A stretch of DNA of 61,356 nt. It comes from Candidatus Aminicenantota bacterium (lineage in GTDB: Bacteria > Acidobacteriota > Aminicenantia > Aminicenantales > Aminicenantaceae). Shown one piece after another: positions 36,169 to 45,231 of the stretch. Every line of letters starts with the position of its first letter. Position 1 is the first letter of the stretch. The stretch is from the NCBI GenBank assembly GCA_020344415.1, contig CP070825.1:3576135-3637490 (forward strand), read 5' to 3'. Under the pieces are notes generated by a model. That model was not told the origin of the DNA. It searched no databases and saw only the letters and a program-made list of their open reading frames with translations. Position numbers and translations under genes: made by a program.

Positions 36169-37017
36169 TCAGCCGCGCTCAAAAACGATTAGATCCTGTT
36201 CGTTGACGGCCGTGCCGGGGCTATTAGACCAGAGCCCTGGGATGACGCGGACAATGCGCAACTCGGCTGCTTTTGCATACTCTTCGATTCGTTCCCGACT
36301 GTAAGCGATGACTGAGTCAGGATGCTCAGAATACTTTACAGCAATGCCTGGGTCGTTTTCATAGGGATGATCGAATTCGTAATCAGGCGATACGCTTGTG
36401 CCCGGACCTTTATAGAAGTCCAAGATGAAAAAGCTGAAAAGGACTTTTCCTGCCAGAGTCAACACGCGATGGGTCTCCCGGAAGTAATTAAGGATCTCAT
36501 CTGGAAGGAGATGCGTGAAGACGGACGCTGCGTAAACACAGTCAAAACTTTGAGCCTCGAAAGGGAAGACAAATTGAGAAGCTTTGATTGTCCCAGACGG
36601 ATTATAATGCCGGTTGTAGACATCGGCATGGAGATATTGGAAATTCGGCGCTTGATGGGTGATGCGCCGTGTCGCTTCAGCGACTTGGGATGCTTCAACA
36701 TCAAATCCCCGATACAATCCAGGGGAGCGAATGTACTGAAGTAATCCCCTCGACGTTCTTCCGTGATGGCACCCTATTTCCAGAATTCGGGAGTCTCTCT
36801 TTACATCACAAAGAAGCGGAAGGTAGGCGAGATATTCCCATATCCACCGATAATAATGACTGATTGGCTCTTCAGGATTCTGCCAAAAGCTTCTCTCTGG
36901 AGTAAACTGCTCATCCTCTTCGGAAAGCCAGCCTTTTGGTTTTGAGGTAGGCGGTTTGTGTTCTCGAGTTTTCAGTTTAAATATAGAGTTGAATGATTTT
37001 TTGAAGAATCTAGCCAT
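36169..37017 (-). CDS. SAM-dependent methyltransferase (class I), 282 aa
   Basis: Motif I ILEIGCHHGRTSRG follows an N-terminal extension with EPISHYYRWIWEYLAYLPLL; DCVYAASVFTHLLPDEILNYFRETHRVL is the post-motif region of Methyltransf_11/25 proteins. The substrate is unknown; the Trp/Tyr-rich N-terminal region is typical of sugar- or polysaccharide-tailoring methyltransferases but that is weak. AAAGGAG lies seven bases before the ATG. It is alone on its strand segment. Confidence 0.85.
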   Translation of the reverse strand: MARFFKKSFNSIFKLKTREHKPPTSKPKGWLSEEDEQFTPERSFWQNPEEPISHYYRWIWEYLAYLPLLCDVKRDSRILEIGCHHGRTSRGLLQYIRSPGLYRGFDVEASQVAEATRRITHQAPNFQYLHADVYNRHYNPSGTIKASQFVFPFEAQSFDCVYAASVFTHLLPDEILNYFRETHRVLTLAGKVLFSFFILDFYKGPGTSVSPDYEFDHPYENDPGIAVKYSEHPDSVIAYSRERIEEYAKAAELRIVRVIPGLWSNSPGTAVNEQDLIVFERG

Positions 37018-37089
37018 CGGTGAACTCCTTTATGCTTCAAGAATTGCTATTGCTTCAAATAATATTACAACAATTATTCGGATTTAAGT

Positions 37090-38070
37090 TTATCTATTCA
37101 GGTTATTCGCCTTTCCTTTTTTCCCGATGATCTCTGTAGTCGCTTCAAGAGGCCACAACCGGGTCATTCCCTCGATAAGCTTGTATCGTTCATGGACTTC
37201 CTTCTCCAAAATCTTTATTTCATCCTTCCTAAGGTGAGAGAACTTCGTCATTATCTCAACCAGTTCCTTAAGAGGCCTGGGCTTCTGAATTCTAGGTGTC
37301 AGCCTGAATCTTCCCCTCTCGGCTTCCCACAGGGGGAAGTAATTGGTTCTTACTGCCAGCCGGCATATCTCTATGGTAAGGTTTGAGGCAAATCCCCATC
37401 CTGTAGGACAGGGGCTAAAAACATGAATATAGGCTAATCCTTCATTCTTCTTGGTCTTGGCCTTGAGTAGCTTTTTGGCAAGATCCTCCAAATGGCTCAA
37501 GGTAGCCGTGGCAGTGTATGGGATTTTGTGCATAGCCATGATGAGAGGCAAATTCTTACTCATGCTTTCTTTTCCTCTCCTGGACACCCCTACAGGGGTC
37601 GTGGATGTCCTTGCACCGATCGGAGTTGTACTGCTTCTCTGGATACCTGTGTTCATGTACCCTTCGTTGTCGTAACATATGTATATAAAGTTTTCGTCTC
37701 TCTCGGCAGCACCTGAAAGCGGCTGAAATCCGACATCTGCAGCGCATCCGTCCCCGGTGAAAGCAACAACCGTAATATCCTGTCCAATTTTTCGGTAATA
37801 ACGGCTAATTCCGGCGGCACTTGAGGCAACCCCTGTCATCAGGCAGCTGAAATAGGCTAACTTGTGCCATGACCCGGTGTTTTGGCCGTAGAGGACTGTA
37901 GCGGAGCAAGAAGGTGTGCCCACAATTACTATCTCTCTGCCCAAAACTCTGGCAGTAAATCTCAGGAGGAGTTCCAGGGGGCAACCGGAGCAGAAAGAAA
38001 GGCCTCCAGCAAAAGGATCTTTGTCTCGAAAATAATCAAATACCCTGGGCAGTTTTTTCTCTTTGGCCAT
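37090..38070 (-). CDS. porB: 2-oxoacid:ferredoxin oxidoreductase beta subunit, 326 aa
   Basis: The thiamine-diphosphate-binding subunit. FCSGCPLELLLRF carries the N-terminal CxxC of the cluster site, TGDGCAADVGFQ is the TPP GDG motif and ICYDNEGYMNTGIQRSSTTPIGA is a family hallmark. It oxidises pyruvate or a branched 2-oxoacid with CoA and reduces ferredoxin. Fourth gene of the porGDAB-type operon, 10 bases after porA. Pyruvate as substrate is an assumption from the family. Confidence 0.92.
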   Translation of the reverse strand: MAKEKKLPRVFDYFRDKDPFAGGLSFCSGCPLELLLRFTARVLGREIVIVGTPSCSATVLYGQNTGSWHKLAYFSCLMTGVASSAAGISRYYRKIGQDITVVAFTGDGCAADVGFQPLSGAAERDENFIYICYDNEGYMNTGIQRSSTTPIGARTSTTPVGVSRRGKESMSKNLPLIMAMHKIPYTATATLSHLEDLAKKLLKAKTKKNEGLAYIHVFSPCPTGWGFASNLTIEICRLAVRTNYFPLWEAERGRFRLTPRIQKPRPLKELVEIMTKFSHLRKDEIKILEKEVHERYKLIEGMTRLWPLEATTEIIGKKGKANNLNR

Positions 38071-38080
38071 GGCTTCTTCC

Positions 38081-39280
38081 TCACTCTTCTAATGAAACCC
38101 AGGTTGACTTCTGGTATGGCTTTCCCTGGGAGGCTTCATATACCGTTTTGATCATTCTTTCCACATGGCTATGAGTAATATCCATGCTGGCCAGACCATC
38201 AATGAAGCTCATCATAGGAACCATACCGATTTCAGGGGAGAGCGCCCTCAGTTCCATGTATATAGGTCCACAGTTCCAGCCAAAGCAGACGCTTCGATCA
38301 ATCACGCCTATGGCTTTCTTCCCCTGGAGAGCCTGGATTAATCTTTCACAGGGAAAAGGACGAAACATCCTAATCTTGACGAGGCCGATCTTCAATCCAT
38401 TTTTTCTCTTTGAGTCAATGACTGTTTTCACTGTTCCTGAAGCACTTCCCGAAGTTACTAAGACAATCTCTGCGTCTTCTGTCCGGTATTCCTCAATTTG
38501 CCCTCCATAACTTCGTTCGAAGAACTCGCCGTGTGTCCTGTCTATTTCATCAAGCTTCTTTTTTGCCCGCTCCATGGCCTCACAATGCTTGTAGCGCAGT
38601 TCTACAAAGCCTTCCAGTATGCCGTGAGATCCGCAGCCTACAGGTTTCCCAGGAACTAATTTGGGCCGCTCCGGCTGCTCTTTCAATGGAGCTAGAAATT
38701 TATCTACATCTTTTCTGGAAGGGACCAGAACTCTCTCGGCAAGATAGGAAAGATAAAAGCCATCGTAATTCACCATTACCGGAAGCTGAATTTCAAAGTC
38801 TTCTGCCAGCCTGTAGGACATTATCACCAAGTCAAGGATTTCCTGGCAGTCCTCTGCAACGATCTGAATCCAGCCCGAGTCCCTGCTGGCAATCATGTCC
38901 TGCTGGCCTGCGGATACAGCTAGAATGCCTGGCATCTCCCTGTTGACATTTACCATCACGACCGGAGCTCTGAACCCGGCAGATTGAAGGAGAGCATCAT
39001 ACATGAAAGCTAAACCCCAGGAAGAAGTAGCTGTAAAGACACGGCCTCCTGCTATTGAAGCAGCAGCGACGATATTCATTGCTGAATTTTCGCCTTCAAC
39101 TTCCACCATCTCGGCATCGAGCAGACCTTCTGCATGGAATCTGGACAGCTGTTCGATCACCTCAGATTGGGGAGTGATAGGGTATGAAGCCACCACATCT
39201 GGACGGCACAGCATCGCTCCATAGGCAGCGGCAGCATTACCAGTAAGGGCTCTTAATTCTTCCTTATTCTTCTTTTTCAT
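38081..39280 (-). CDS. porA: 2-oxoacid:ferredoxin oxidoreductase alpha subunit, 399 aa
   Basis: The start at 39280 (MKKKNKEELRALTGNAAAAYGA) was chosen because GGAGGG lies nine bases upstream; a longer frame would extend into porD. AAAAYGAMLCRPDVVASYPITPQSEVIEQL is the conserved opening of the pyrimidine-binding domain, VEGENSAMNIVAAASIAGGRVFTATSSWGL follows, and EIVLVTSGSASGTVKTVID begins the C-terminal transketolase-like domain. Overlaps the end of porD by 17 bases, so translation is coupled. Confidence 0.93.
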   Translation of the reverse strand: MKKKNKEELRALTGNAAAAYGAMLCRPDVVASYPITPQSEVIEQLSRFHAEGLLDAEMVEVEGENSAMNIVAAASIAGGRVFTATSSWGLAFMYDALLQSAGFRAPVVMVNVNREMPGILAVSAGQQDMIASRDSGWIQIVAEDCQEILDLVIMSYRLAEDFEIQLPVMVNYDGFYLSYLAERVLVPSRKDVDKFLAPLKEQPERPKLVPGKPVGCGSHGILEGFVELRYKHCEAMERAKKKLDEIDRTHGEFFERSYGGQIEEYRTEDAEIVLVTSGSASGTVKTVIDSKRKNGLKIGLVKIRMFRPFPCERLIQALQGKKAIGVIDRSVCFGWNCGPIYMELRALSPEIGMVPMMSFIDGLASMDITHSHVERMIKTVYEASQGKPYQKSTWVSLEE

Positions 39281-39563
39281 CTTGAAACCCTCCTTCGGGA
39301 AGAATGCTAATTGCCTGCTGAGGGCACTCCTTGGCGCATATTCCACATCCCTTGCAAAATTCAAGATTTGGCAAGAAGAGGTTTTTCATGTCAATCATGC
39401 ACTGTGGCGGGCAGTAGAGTGCACATAATCCACAGTAGCTGAATTTTTCTTCATTTATAACGGGCCTTTCTGTTCGCCAGGTTTTGGTATTCAGGCAGAG
39501 AAGAAGATCTTTTGCATTAGACCAGGCACCTTCGCACTTTGTGTGTATTTTTATTCTTCCCAT
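39264..39563 (-). CDS. porD: 2-oxoacid:ferredoxin oxidoreductase delta subunit (2x4Fe-4S), 99 aa
   Basis: A ferredoxin-like subunit passing electrons from the TPP site to ferredoxin. Both cluster motifs are visible: YCGLCALYCPPQC and CKGCGICAKECP. The N-terminus has the RPVINEEKFSYC lead-in usual for PorD. It overlaps porG by 13 bases and porA by 17, a tightly packed operon. Confidence 0.93.
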   Translation of the reverse strand: MGRIKIHTKCEGAWSNAKDLLLCLNTKTWRTERPVINEEKFSYCGLCALYCPPQCMIDMKNLFLPNLEFCKGCGICAKECPQQAISILPEGGFQDEKEE

Positions 39564-40105
39564 TGGATGATCTTAACTTCGTAGAATCCTCTTTCAGCGC
39601 TGCTTATGTTCTGCTTGAGTAGGCCTCCTTTAAAATAGTACTTCAAGCTGAAAAGGATGTGTTCTAACTTTATCCATTTGGTTGCAGAAGCAAATGCCCC
39701 TACTATACACGAGTTTGGCGAAGGAATGCCAATTTCCTCAAAAGCGATTCTTTCCGCATCTACTAGTCCAACCAAGCTGATATTCTTGTGAGGCCTGTCC
39801 TTGATCGGCCGAGAGGAATTGATGATCAAAATTCCATTTGGCTTCAGCCCTTCATAGATCAAAGGCACGTTTTTCTGGGCGGGATCGAGAACAACCAAGC
39901 AGTCAGGGTTGTATATTTGAGTCTTTTCCCTGATTGGAATATTGTCAAACCGCATAAAGGCAGTTACGGGCGCTCCCCGTCTTTCGAATCCAAACATGGG
40001 AAAGCTGCTGCTGTATTTCCCTTGTTTTATAAAAGCGGCGGTCAAGATACGGGCGGCTGTAACCGTGCCCTGGCCGCCTCTTCCGTGAAATCTGACTTCA
40101 ACCAT
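39551..40105 (-). CDS. porG: 2-oxoacid:ferredoxin oxidoreductase gamma subunit, 184 aa
   Basis: First gene of the operon. EVRFHGRGGQGTVTAARILTAAFIKQGKYSSSFPMFGFERRGAPV is the hallmark opening, and IPSPNSCIVGAFASATKWI follows. The order gamma-delta-alpha-beta is the ancestral four-subunit layout seen in archaea, Thermotoga and several anaerobic bacteria. Confidence 0.93.
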   Translation of the reverse strand: MVEVRFHGRGGQGTVTAARILTAAFIKQGKYSSSFPMFGFERRGAPVTAFMRFDNIPIREKTQIYNPDCLVVLDPAQKNVPLIYEGLKPNGILIINSSRPIKDRPHKNISLVGLVDAERIAFEEIGIPSPNSCIVGAFASATKWIKLEHILFSLKYYFKGGLLKQNISSAERGFYEVKIIQWEE

Positions 40106-40448
40106 TGAGTCTCTCTTGCTCTTTTATAATATTTTCATAATTGAATTCAGGTGAAAAAAATGAATAAAAATTGCGCGGACGTCAGATACTCTATGTTGCT
40201 GCAACAATTTTTATTTTTTCTCTTGTGCCTGCCTCGAGTACGCCTTTATATGCCATCCAGGAGGAATGGGAACTATAGCGTATCATATCCTATCGATCCA
40301 TGTAAAAAAGTCGTTGCTGCCTCGGATCAGAATAATTTTTTATTATATGTAAACCACGAATAATAGCTACGAGTATAACGCTCATATATAACAGGGTTTC
40401 TTTCATATTGATTTTTTTTGCACGGCTAATTTGACAAATATATATCAT
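40106..40448. other. Gene-free region with a possible degraded exported ORF
   Basis: About 340 bases upstream of the por operon. One plus frame (from TTG at about 40172) gives ILYVAATIFIFSLVPASSTP, which looks like a signal peptide, but stops at TAG after about 35 codons; a different frame continues with VSYPIDPCKKVVAASDQNNF. This could be a frameshifted relic of an exported protein. Confidence 0.25.
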
Positions 40449-41489
40449 TCATAGGTTTTCACTGAAGCTTAACAATGCATCAACTATTTCTTCATGCCTG
40501 AGGGAGGTCCCGTCCTGGGGGGAATCGACTATCCGGTAGTCAAAAAATGGGCAGTCTCCGCCATACCATTGAAAGCCTAAAGGCCTTTCGGAAACCATCC
40601 GTTTCTCTTCCTCTTTTTTGTTAAGTAAATCGGCGAATCCTCGAAGATTGACTCCTTTTTCCCGGTCTACTCCTATGATGTATCTTTTATTGCCAAATAT
40701 CGTCATGACTAGAGTAAAGCCTTCGTTAAGAGACGAATTTTCCCTGTCTCTTCTGGCCCACTCTTTGAGAAGAAAATTTCCCGGATTTTTGATGATAAGC
40801 CCGTCAACTTTTTTCTTTCCCTGGCCTGAAGTCAAGGGTAAGAAGAGAACGATTTTTTGAGCTAGAGTAAGGTCATAGAGATAATTGAAATAGTCATTTT
40901 CGACTTTTCTCATAGCACTCTCGTATCTATCAATCCCTGAAAAAAGGACTCTGTTCTGGAGGATATCGTGGCCTTCTTTTGACTTGGAGTAAAGGAAATT
41001 CATGAATTTTAATCCCTCTCTTACCCTTTCTTGGTTTACAGCCTCTTCACCGTTTCTTATCCTGGTGAAAAGAGCCCGAAGGATGGAATAGGGCGTCGCG
41101 GAGAGTTCCAGTGTCTTTGGCAGGGAGGCGGAATCAACCATTTTGGTATACTGGGCGATTTTGTCCATGAAGGGATCAAGCTGTCCTGTCTCTATGAGTT
41201 TTAAAGCCAGGAATATTGATGCCACAGCGTCAAAATCGGGGAGGCGGTGGGTTATGATCCGCAATTGGGGAGGCTCATCACCTTCCCCACAAATGTCTTT
41301 TCTTTTAATGTGATCCAGGACAAGATTTGGGTATTTTGCTATAAGGGAAGCCGTACACTCGACTTCGGCAGTAGGGTGATGGTGGTCGATGACGCCAGGT
41401 GCTGTCTTCATCCCTACGTCCAGAACAAGAGTGTTTTTCTCAGGTTCAAACTCTTTGCCATAATGGACGAACTCGTAGGTGACTTCCAT
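40449..41489 (-). CDS. DHH-like phosphoesterase-type protein of unknown function, 346 aa
   Basis: The N-terminal part has two motifs reminiscent of DHH phosphoesterases: VIDHHHPT (residues 34-41) and ITHRLPDFDAVASIFLAL (from about residue 79). The rest (NDYFNYLYDLTLAQKIVLFLPL, GFTLVMTIFGNKRYIIGVDR) is unfamiliar to me. DHH proteins cleave phosphodiesters such as c-di-AMP, nanoRNA or polyphosphate, but the usual motif order (DxD before DHH) is not kept, so this may be a distinct metal-dependent family. It begins 5 bases after the mutY stop and is surely co-transcribed with it. Confidence 0.6.
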   Translation of the reverse strand: MEVTYEFVHYGKEFEPEKNTLVLDVGMKTAPGVIDHHHPTAEVECTASLIAKYPNLVLDHIKRKDICGEGDEPPQLRIITHRLPDFDAVASIFLALKLIETGQLDPFMDKIAQYTKMVDSASLPKTLELSATPYSILRALFTRIRNGEEAVNQERVREGLKFMNFLYSKSKEGHDILQNRVLFSGIDRYESAMRKVENDYFNYLYDLTLAQKIVLFLPLTSGQGKKKVDGLIIKNPGNFLLKEWARRDRENSSLNEGFTLVMTIFGNKRYIIGVDREKGVNLRGFADLLNKKEEEKRMVSERPLGFQWYGGDCPFFDYRIVDSPQDGTSLRHEEIVDALLSFSENL

Positions 41490-41494
41490 TTGCC

Positions 41495-42586
41495 TTATTT
41501 GTTTTTGCCTTCGGATTTGTCTCTTTCTTCTAAAAAGTGAACAATTTTTGCACTTCCTGAAGGGAAGGGTAAGTGACGCAAAGCCTTAAGTGTTACCCAC
41601 TTGTGTTGGACTTTTTTATAGCGAGGCTTGTTTTTTAAGCGGCACTCGTAAGCAGAGAGCGTGACTCGGAATTGAGTATAGGAGTGGCGGACTTGGGTTA
41701 GGAGTTTTTCTGTTGCAATGTCTGCCGCGAGTTCCTCCCTAATCTCGCGACGGAGAGCTTCTTCCAAGGTTTCCTCTGCTTTTCTCTTGCCCCCGGGAAA
41801 TTCCCAGAGATCTGCCAGAAGACCTTTAGATGGCCGTTTTTGGACCAGGTACTTCCCGTTTTCCTGGATGATTCCAACGACGACTTCGATTTTTTGGTAG
41901 GTTCTTTTTTTGGGAGTTGGAATAATCTCCTGTTTACCTGCCTTGAAAGCTTCACAGAATTCTGGCAAGGGGCAGATGAGGCAGAGAGGGTTTTTCACTT
42001 TGCAAACCAGAGCTCCGAGTTCCATCATAGCCTGATTGAAAAGGCCTGTTTTTTTCTGGGGAAAATAAGGCTTTAGAAATTCGAGGAGAGTCTTGTCGTT
42101 CTTTGGGGATGCTTCTCGTCGCATCCTCGTTAATCTCATTAAGACTCTTCGGACATTAGCATCAATCACAGGATATGGTTTGTCAAAGGCAACGCTGAGG
42201 ACAGCGGCTGTTATGTATGTACCGAAGCCGGGCAATCTTATGAGTTTATTGTAATCCTGTGGGATTTGACCAGCGAATTTATCCGCCATTATCTGGGCAG
42301 ATTTGTGCAAGTTCTTCGCTCTTTGATAATAGCCTAATCCCTGCCAGGCTTTAAGAATCTTTTGAAGGGGTGCACAGCTCAGAGTTTTCACATCAGGGAA
42401 TAATCTGACCCAATTTTTATAATAGGGAATAACAGCCTGGACAGTTGTCTGCTGAAGCATCACCTCTGAAACCCAGATCTTGTATGCATCTTTTGTTTGA
42501 CGCCAAGGAAGCTCTCTGTGATTTTTCTGATACCAGAGCCGAAGCTTTCTTCGGAGGGCTCTCGTTCTATTTTCTGCGTTTTCCAT
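41495..42586 (-). CDS. mutY: Adenine DNA glycosylase MutY, 363 aa
   Basis: Removes adenine mispaired with 8-oxoguanine. N-terminal HhH-GPD domain with SEVMLQQTTV (catalytic Glu), LPGFGTYITAAVLSVAF (helix-hairpin-helix) and VIDANVRRVLMRL (catalytic Asp). The 4Fe-4S loop CKVKNPLCLICPLPEFC has the C-x6-C-x2-C-x5-C spacing. The C-terminal NUDIX-like domain even keeps a Nudix box (GGKRKAEETLEEALRREIREEL). Upstream gene of a two-gene unit with the DHH-like protein. Confidence 0.95.
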   Translation of the reverse strand: MENAENRTRALRRKLRLWYQKNHRELPWRQTKDAYKIWVSEVMLQQTTVQAVIPYYKNWVRLFPDVKTLSCAPLQKILKAWQGLGYYQRAKNLHKSAQIMADKFAGQIPQDYNKLIRLPGFGTYITAAVLSVAFDKPYPVIDANVRRVLMRLTRMRREASPKNDKTLLEFLKPYFPQKKTGLFNQAMMELGALVCKVKNPLCLICPLPEFCEAFKAGKQEIIPTPKKRTYQKIEVVVGIIQENGKYLVQKRPSKGLLADLWEFPGGKRKAEETLEEALRREIREELAADIATEKLLTQVRHSYTQFRVTLSAYECRLKNKPRYKKVQHKWVTLKALRHLPFPSGSAKIVHFLEERDKSEGKNK

Positions 42587-42847
42587 TGATAAGGAATCCT
42601 TCTGTTGAGAAAGGAACTATCTTTTTGTGCTAATCGAGAACTTTCTGCAATCTTTTGTCATTTTTAGCTAATCCTAATTTTTAGATAGGCTTCTCTGTTA
42701 CTGCTTTGAAACAGAAATATTTAACGCAGGAGTTTAATTAATCGAATCTTTACTTTAACACAGAATAATTTTGTTCTCAAAATCAAAATATGAGATGTAT
42801 CTTAGATATAGTTCACGAAAACTAGGGGAATTTGATTTATCAGAGAG

Positions 42848-43354
42848 CTAATCTTTGAGCCAGTAGGCATCTTTTTTAGCTTTTCTCTGTTCTTCTCTGA
42901 GATCGTTGAGATGTTCTTTTTCAATCTCAGCTAGTTTTGCAAAGAATTTTTTTAATTCCGAAAACTTGGTCTGGTTTGCAGCACGAGTATACATAGTAAT
43001 AGCAGCTTTCTCCTCGAAGATGGCCAGTTCAATAATCCTATAAATTTTTAACTCTGGGCTCTTTTTCTCGTCTTCACTTAAAAAATTCCAGAGTGCGTCG
43101 CATAAAGGCCCTGTCATTCTGCCTGCTGTATCTAGGCTGAATCTCTGACCAAAAAATTGCTCGTATTTTTTTACTAAAGCAATAAAATGGCCTTTTTCTT
43201 CAGAAGCAAATTCTTCGAGACGTCTCTTAGCTTTTTCATTTTTTACGATTTCAGACAGGTCCCTGTAGTTTTCATAGGCAGCCTTTTCTGAAGAGATAGC
43301 CAGCTCAAGCTGGTAGCGATCGTTATGTGTTGTTTTAATTGGTTTTGTTTCCAT
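42848..43354 (-). CDS. Rubrerythrin-like ferritin-fold diiron protein, 168 aa
   Basis: A four-helix diiron protein without the C-terminal rubredoxin domain. Helix pairs carry ISSEKAAYENY ... EEFASEEKGHF and AIFEEKAAITMYTRAA ... LAEIEKEHLNDL, giving the two ExxH metal motifs. Relatives protect anaerobes from peroxide, though proteins of this branch are poorly characterised. It diverges from a glycosyltransferase gene with only 22 bases between start codons. Confidence 0.85.
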   Translation of the reverse strand: METKPIKTTHNDRYQLELAISSEKAAYENYRDLSEIVKNEKAKRRLEEFASEEKGHFIALVKKYEQFFGQRFSLDTAGRMTGPLCDALWNFLSEDEKKSPELKIYRIIELAIFEEKAAITMYTRAANQTKFSELKKFFAKLAEIEKEHLNDLREEQRKAKKDAYWLKD

Positions 43355-43356
43355 GT

Positions 43357-43362
43357 TATAAT
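43357..43362 (+). promoter_or_regulatory. -10 box in a very short divergent intergenic space
   Basis: TATAAT lies 14 bases before the ATG of the GT4 gene (43377) and 3 bases from the divergent rubrerythrin start. A start site about 7 bases downstream leaves almost no leader, and no ribosome site is visible (CATTTTAGCACAGA). No good -35. Confidence 0.4.
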
Positions 43363-43376
43363 CATTTTAGCACAGA

Positions 43377-45035
43377 ATGAAAATCTGTCTAGTACACGGA
43401 TATCTCCTCACGGGAACCGGAAGCAATATTTATGTCGCCAATCTTGCCAGAAAGTTGTGTTCAATGGGACATGATGTCATAGTCATGTGCCAGGAGCCTC
43501 ACCCTGAGAATTTAGAATTTGTGAGTGAATTTTTTGAATTTGACGAAACAAATACCAGTTATAAAAAGAAATATGAAGTAGAAACTTCCTTCCCTGGAAC
43601 TTGCCACGTTTTTCGCTCTGAGCTTAGAAAAAAACTTCTTGTATATGTCATTGACAAATATGAGGGATTCGACGAGATTCAGACTTTCCAGGACTCAAGC
43701 CTTGAAGAGATAGAAACTTATATCAAGCAAAACGCGACAGCCTTAAACACTGTTATCAAAGATTATGAGCCAGATGTAATCCAGGCCAACCACTCTATCA
43801 TGCAGCCTTACATTTCCTATCTTGCCACAACTAATACAGATATCCCTTATTTTGCAACGCTTCATGGCAGTGCACTCAATTTCAGCGTCAAAAAAAGTAA
43901 AAGACTGCACGAATATGCAATGAAAGGGCTGAATAATGCGTCAAGTGTGATAGCCGTATCAGAGTACAATGCTCGAGAATTTCATGATTACCTTGCCAGT
44001 ATGAGTGAAGTATTAAAAACAGAACTCAAAGTGATTCCTGCTGGAGTGGATATAGAGCTTTTCAGTCCCCTCGCTAACGGGAGAAAAATTTTTCTTCCTC
44101 CCTTGCAAGAAAAAATAAAAGAGAAGAAAAGGATTTTGACTCAGGGAGAGAAGCTCATAGACAAACGAGAACTAGAGAGAAAAGTCAAAGTTTCATCGCC
44201 AAGCCAGAAATTGAAAAAACTATTCAGTGAGATTGCCCAGAAGTACAACCAGCGCCATCCTGATCAGGATGTGTTGGACACATTAAACAGCATCGATTGG
44301 GTGAATGATAAAATCGTTCTTTTTATCGGAAAATACCTTTGGACCAAAGGTATCCAGGTGGTTATTACTGCTACCCCGCTCATTTTGAAGAAAGTTCCGA
44401 AGGCCAGGTTCCTTTTTGTGGGATTTGGTGATTCAAAAGAAATATTGCAATCTCTTATATTCGCTCTGGGAACCGGAAATCATGCGCTCTATGAGTTTAT
44501 GCTGAAGGCGCACTCCGAGATTGATTCGGGATCTGTAGCCTTAACTCCCCCTGTCTGTGCCATGTTTCTGGAAAGATTAAAAGATAGAAGCAAATATGAT
44601 AAATTCTTTGAAGAAGCCAGACGGCTTTCCATCATTGAAAGGTGTCATTTTACAGGAATCATGTCTCATGAAGAACTAAAATATTTATTGCCGATTTCAG
44701 ATGTGTTTGTTGCTCCGTCCATTTTCACGGAGGCTTTTGGAATGGTAGCCATCGAGGCGATGGCATCTGGGGTTTTTCCACTTATTTCTTATCAATATGG
44801 TTTTAAAGAAATTAATGATGCAGTTTTTCCAATCTTTGAGGAGACATTGCCTCGAATGCCAAAGCTTTACTTGAATAGTCATCTCGTTCCGAATCTGGCC
44901 AAAAGTATCATTACCGTACTTAAATTAGGAGTGAAAACACGCAGAGAGGTAAGGGAGAAATGCCGCAGGCTTGTTGAAAAGAATTACAGTTGGGATTCCA
45001 TTTCAAAGAAATACGTGGAAACTTTTAATAAATGA
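43377..45035 (+). CDS. GT4 glycosyltransferase with an inserted helical region, 552 aa
   Basis: GT-B fold. The N-terminal Rossmann domain starts MKICLVHGYLLTGTGSNIYVANLARKL; the C-terminal donor domain has IVLFIGKYLWTKGIQVVI and EX7E as EAFGMVAIE in APSIFTEAFGMVAIEAMASG. Residues about 240-300 are a charged lysine-rich insertion (KIKEKKRILTQGEKLIDKRE) and about 370-410 another, making it longer than the usual 380-430. It probably begins the exopolysaccharide locus. Cytoplasmic; donor and acceptor unknown. Confidence 0.88.
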   Translation: MKICLVHGYLLTGTGSNIYVANLARKLCSMGHDVIVMCQEPHPENLEFVSEFFEFDETNTSYKKKYEVETSFPGTCHVFRSELRKKLLVYVIDKYEGFDEIQTFQDSSLEEIETYIKQNATALNTVIKDYEPDVIQANHSIMQPYISYLATTNTDIPYFATLHGSALNFSVKKSKRLHEYAMKGLNNASSVIAVSEYNAREFHDYLASMSEVLKTELKVIPAGVDIELFSPLANGRKIFLPPLQEKIKEKKRILTQGEKLIDKRELERKVKVSSPSQKLKKLFSEIAQKYNQRHPDQDVLDTLNSIDWVNDKIVLFIGKYLWTKGIQVVITATPLILKKVPKARFLFVGFGDSKEILQSLIFALGTGNHALYEFMLKAHSEIDSGSVALTPPVCAMFLERLKDRSKYDKFFEEARRLSIIERCHFTGIMSHEELKYLLPISDVFVAPSIFTEAFGMVAIEAMASGVFPLISYQYGFKEINDAVFPIFEETLPRMPKLYLNSHLVPNLAKSIITVLKLGVKTRREVREKCRRLVEKNYSWDSISKKYVETFNK

Positions 45036-45231
45036 TTGTGCAGATCTTTAGCTGGATATTTTTTGATTTTGGGATTTAAGTTTTTGAATTGACAACGGAA
45101 TGTACTGTATGGTATTAGAAATATAAAAAAAAAGGGAGAAGGAATAGAATAAAAATTAAGTTTACATTGATTCAAATATAATATCTATGGCGGTTTTTTT
45201 AGGTTAAGATTGATCCTCGGGGTAATATAGT

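Noticed and set aside
40151..40363. 70-codon plus-strand ORF
   Set aside because: No ribosome site, odd composition, and the best signal-peptide-like residues lie in another frame; treated as part of a degraded region.
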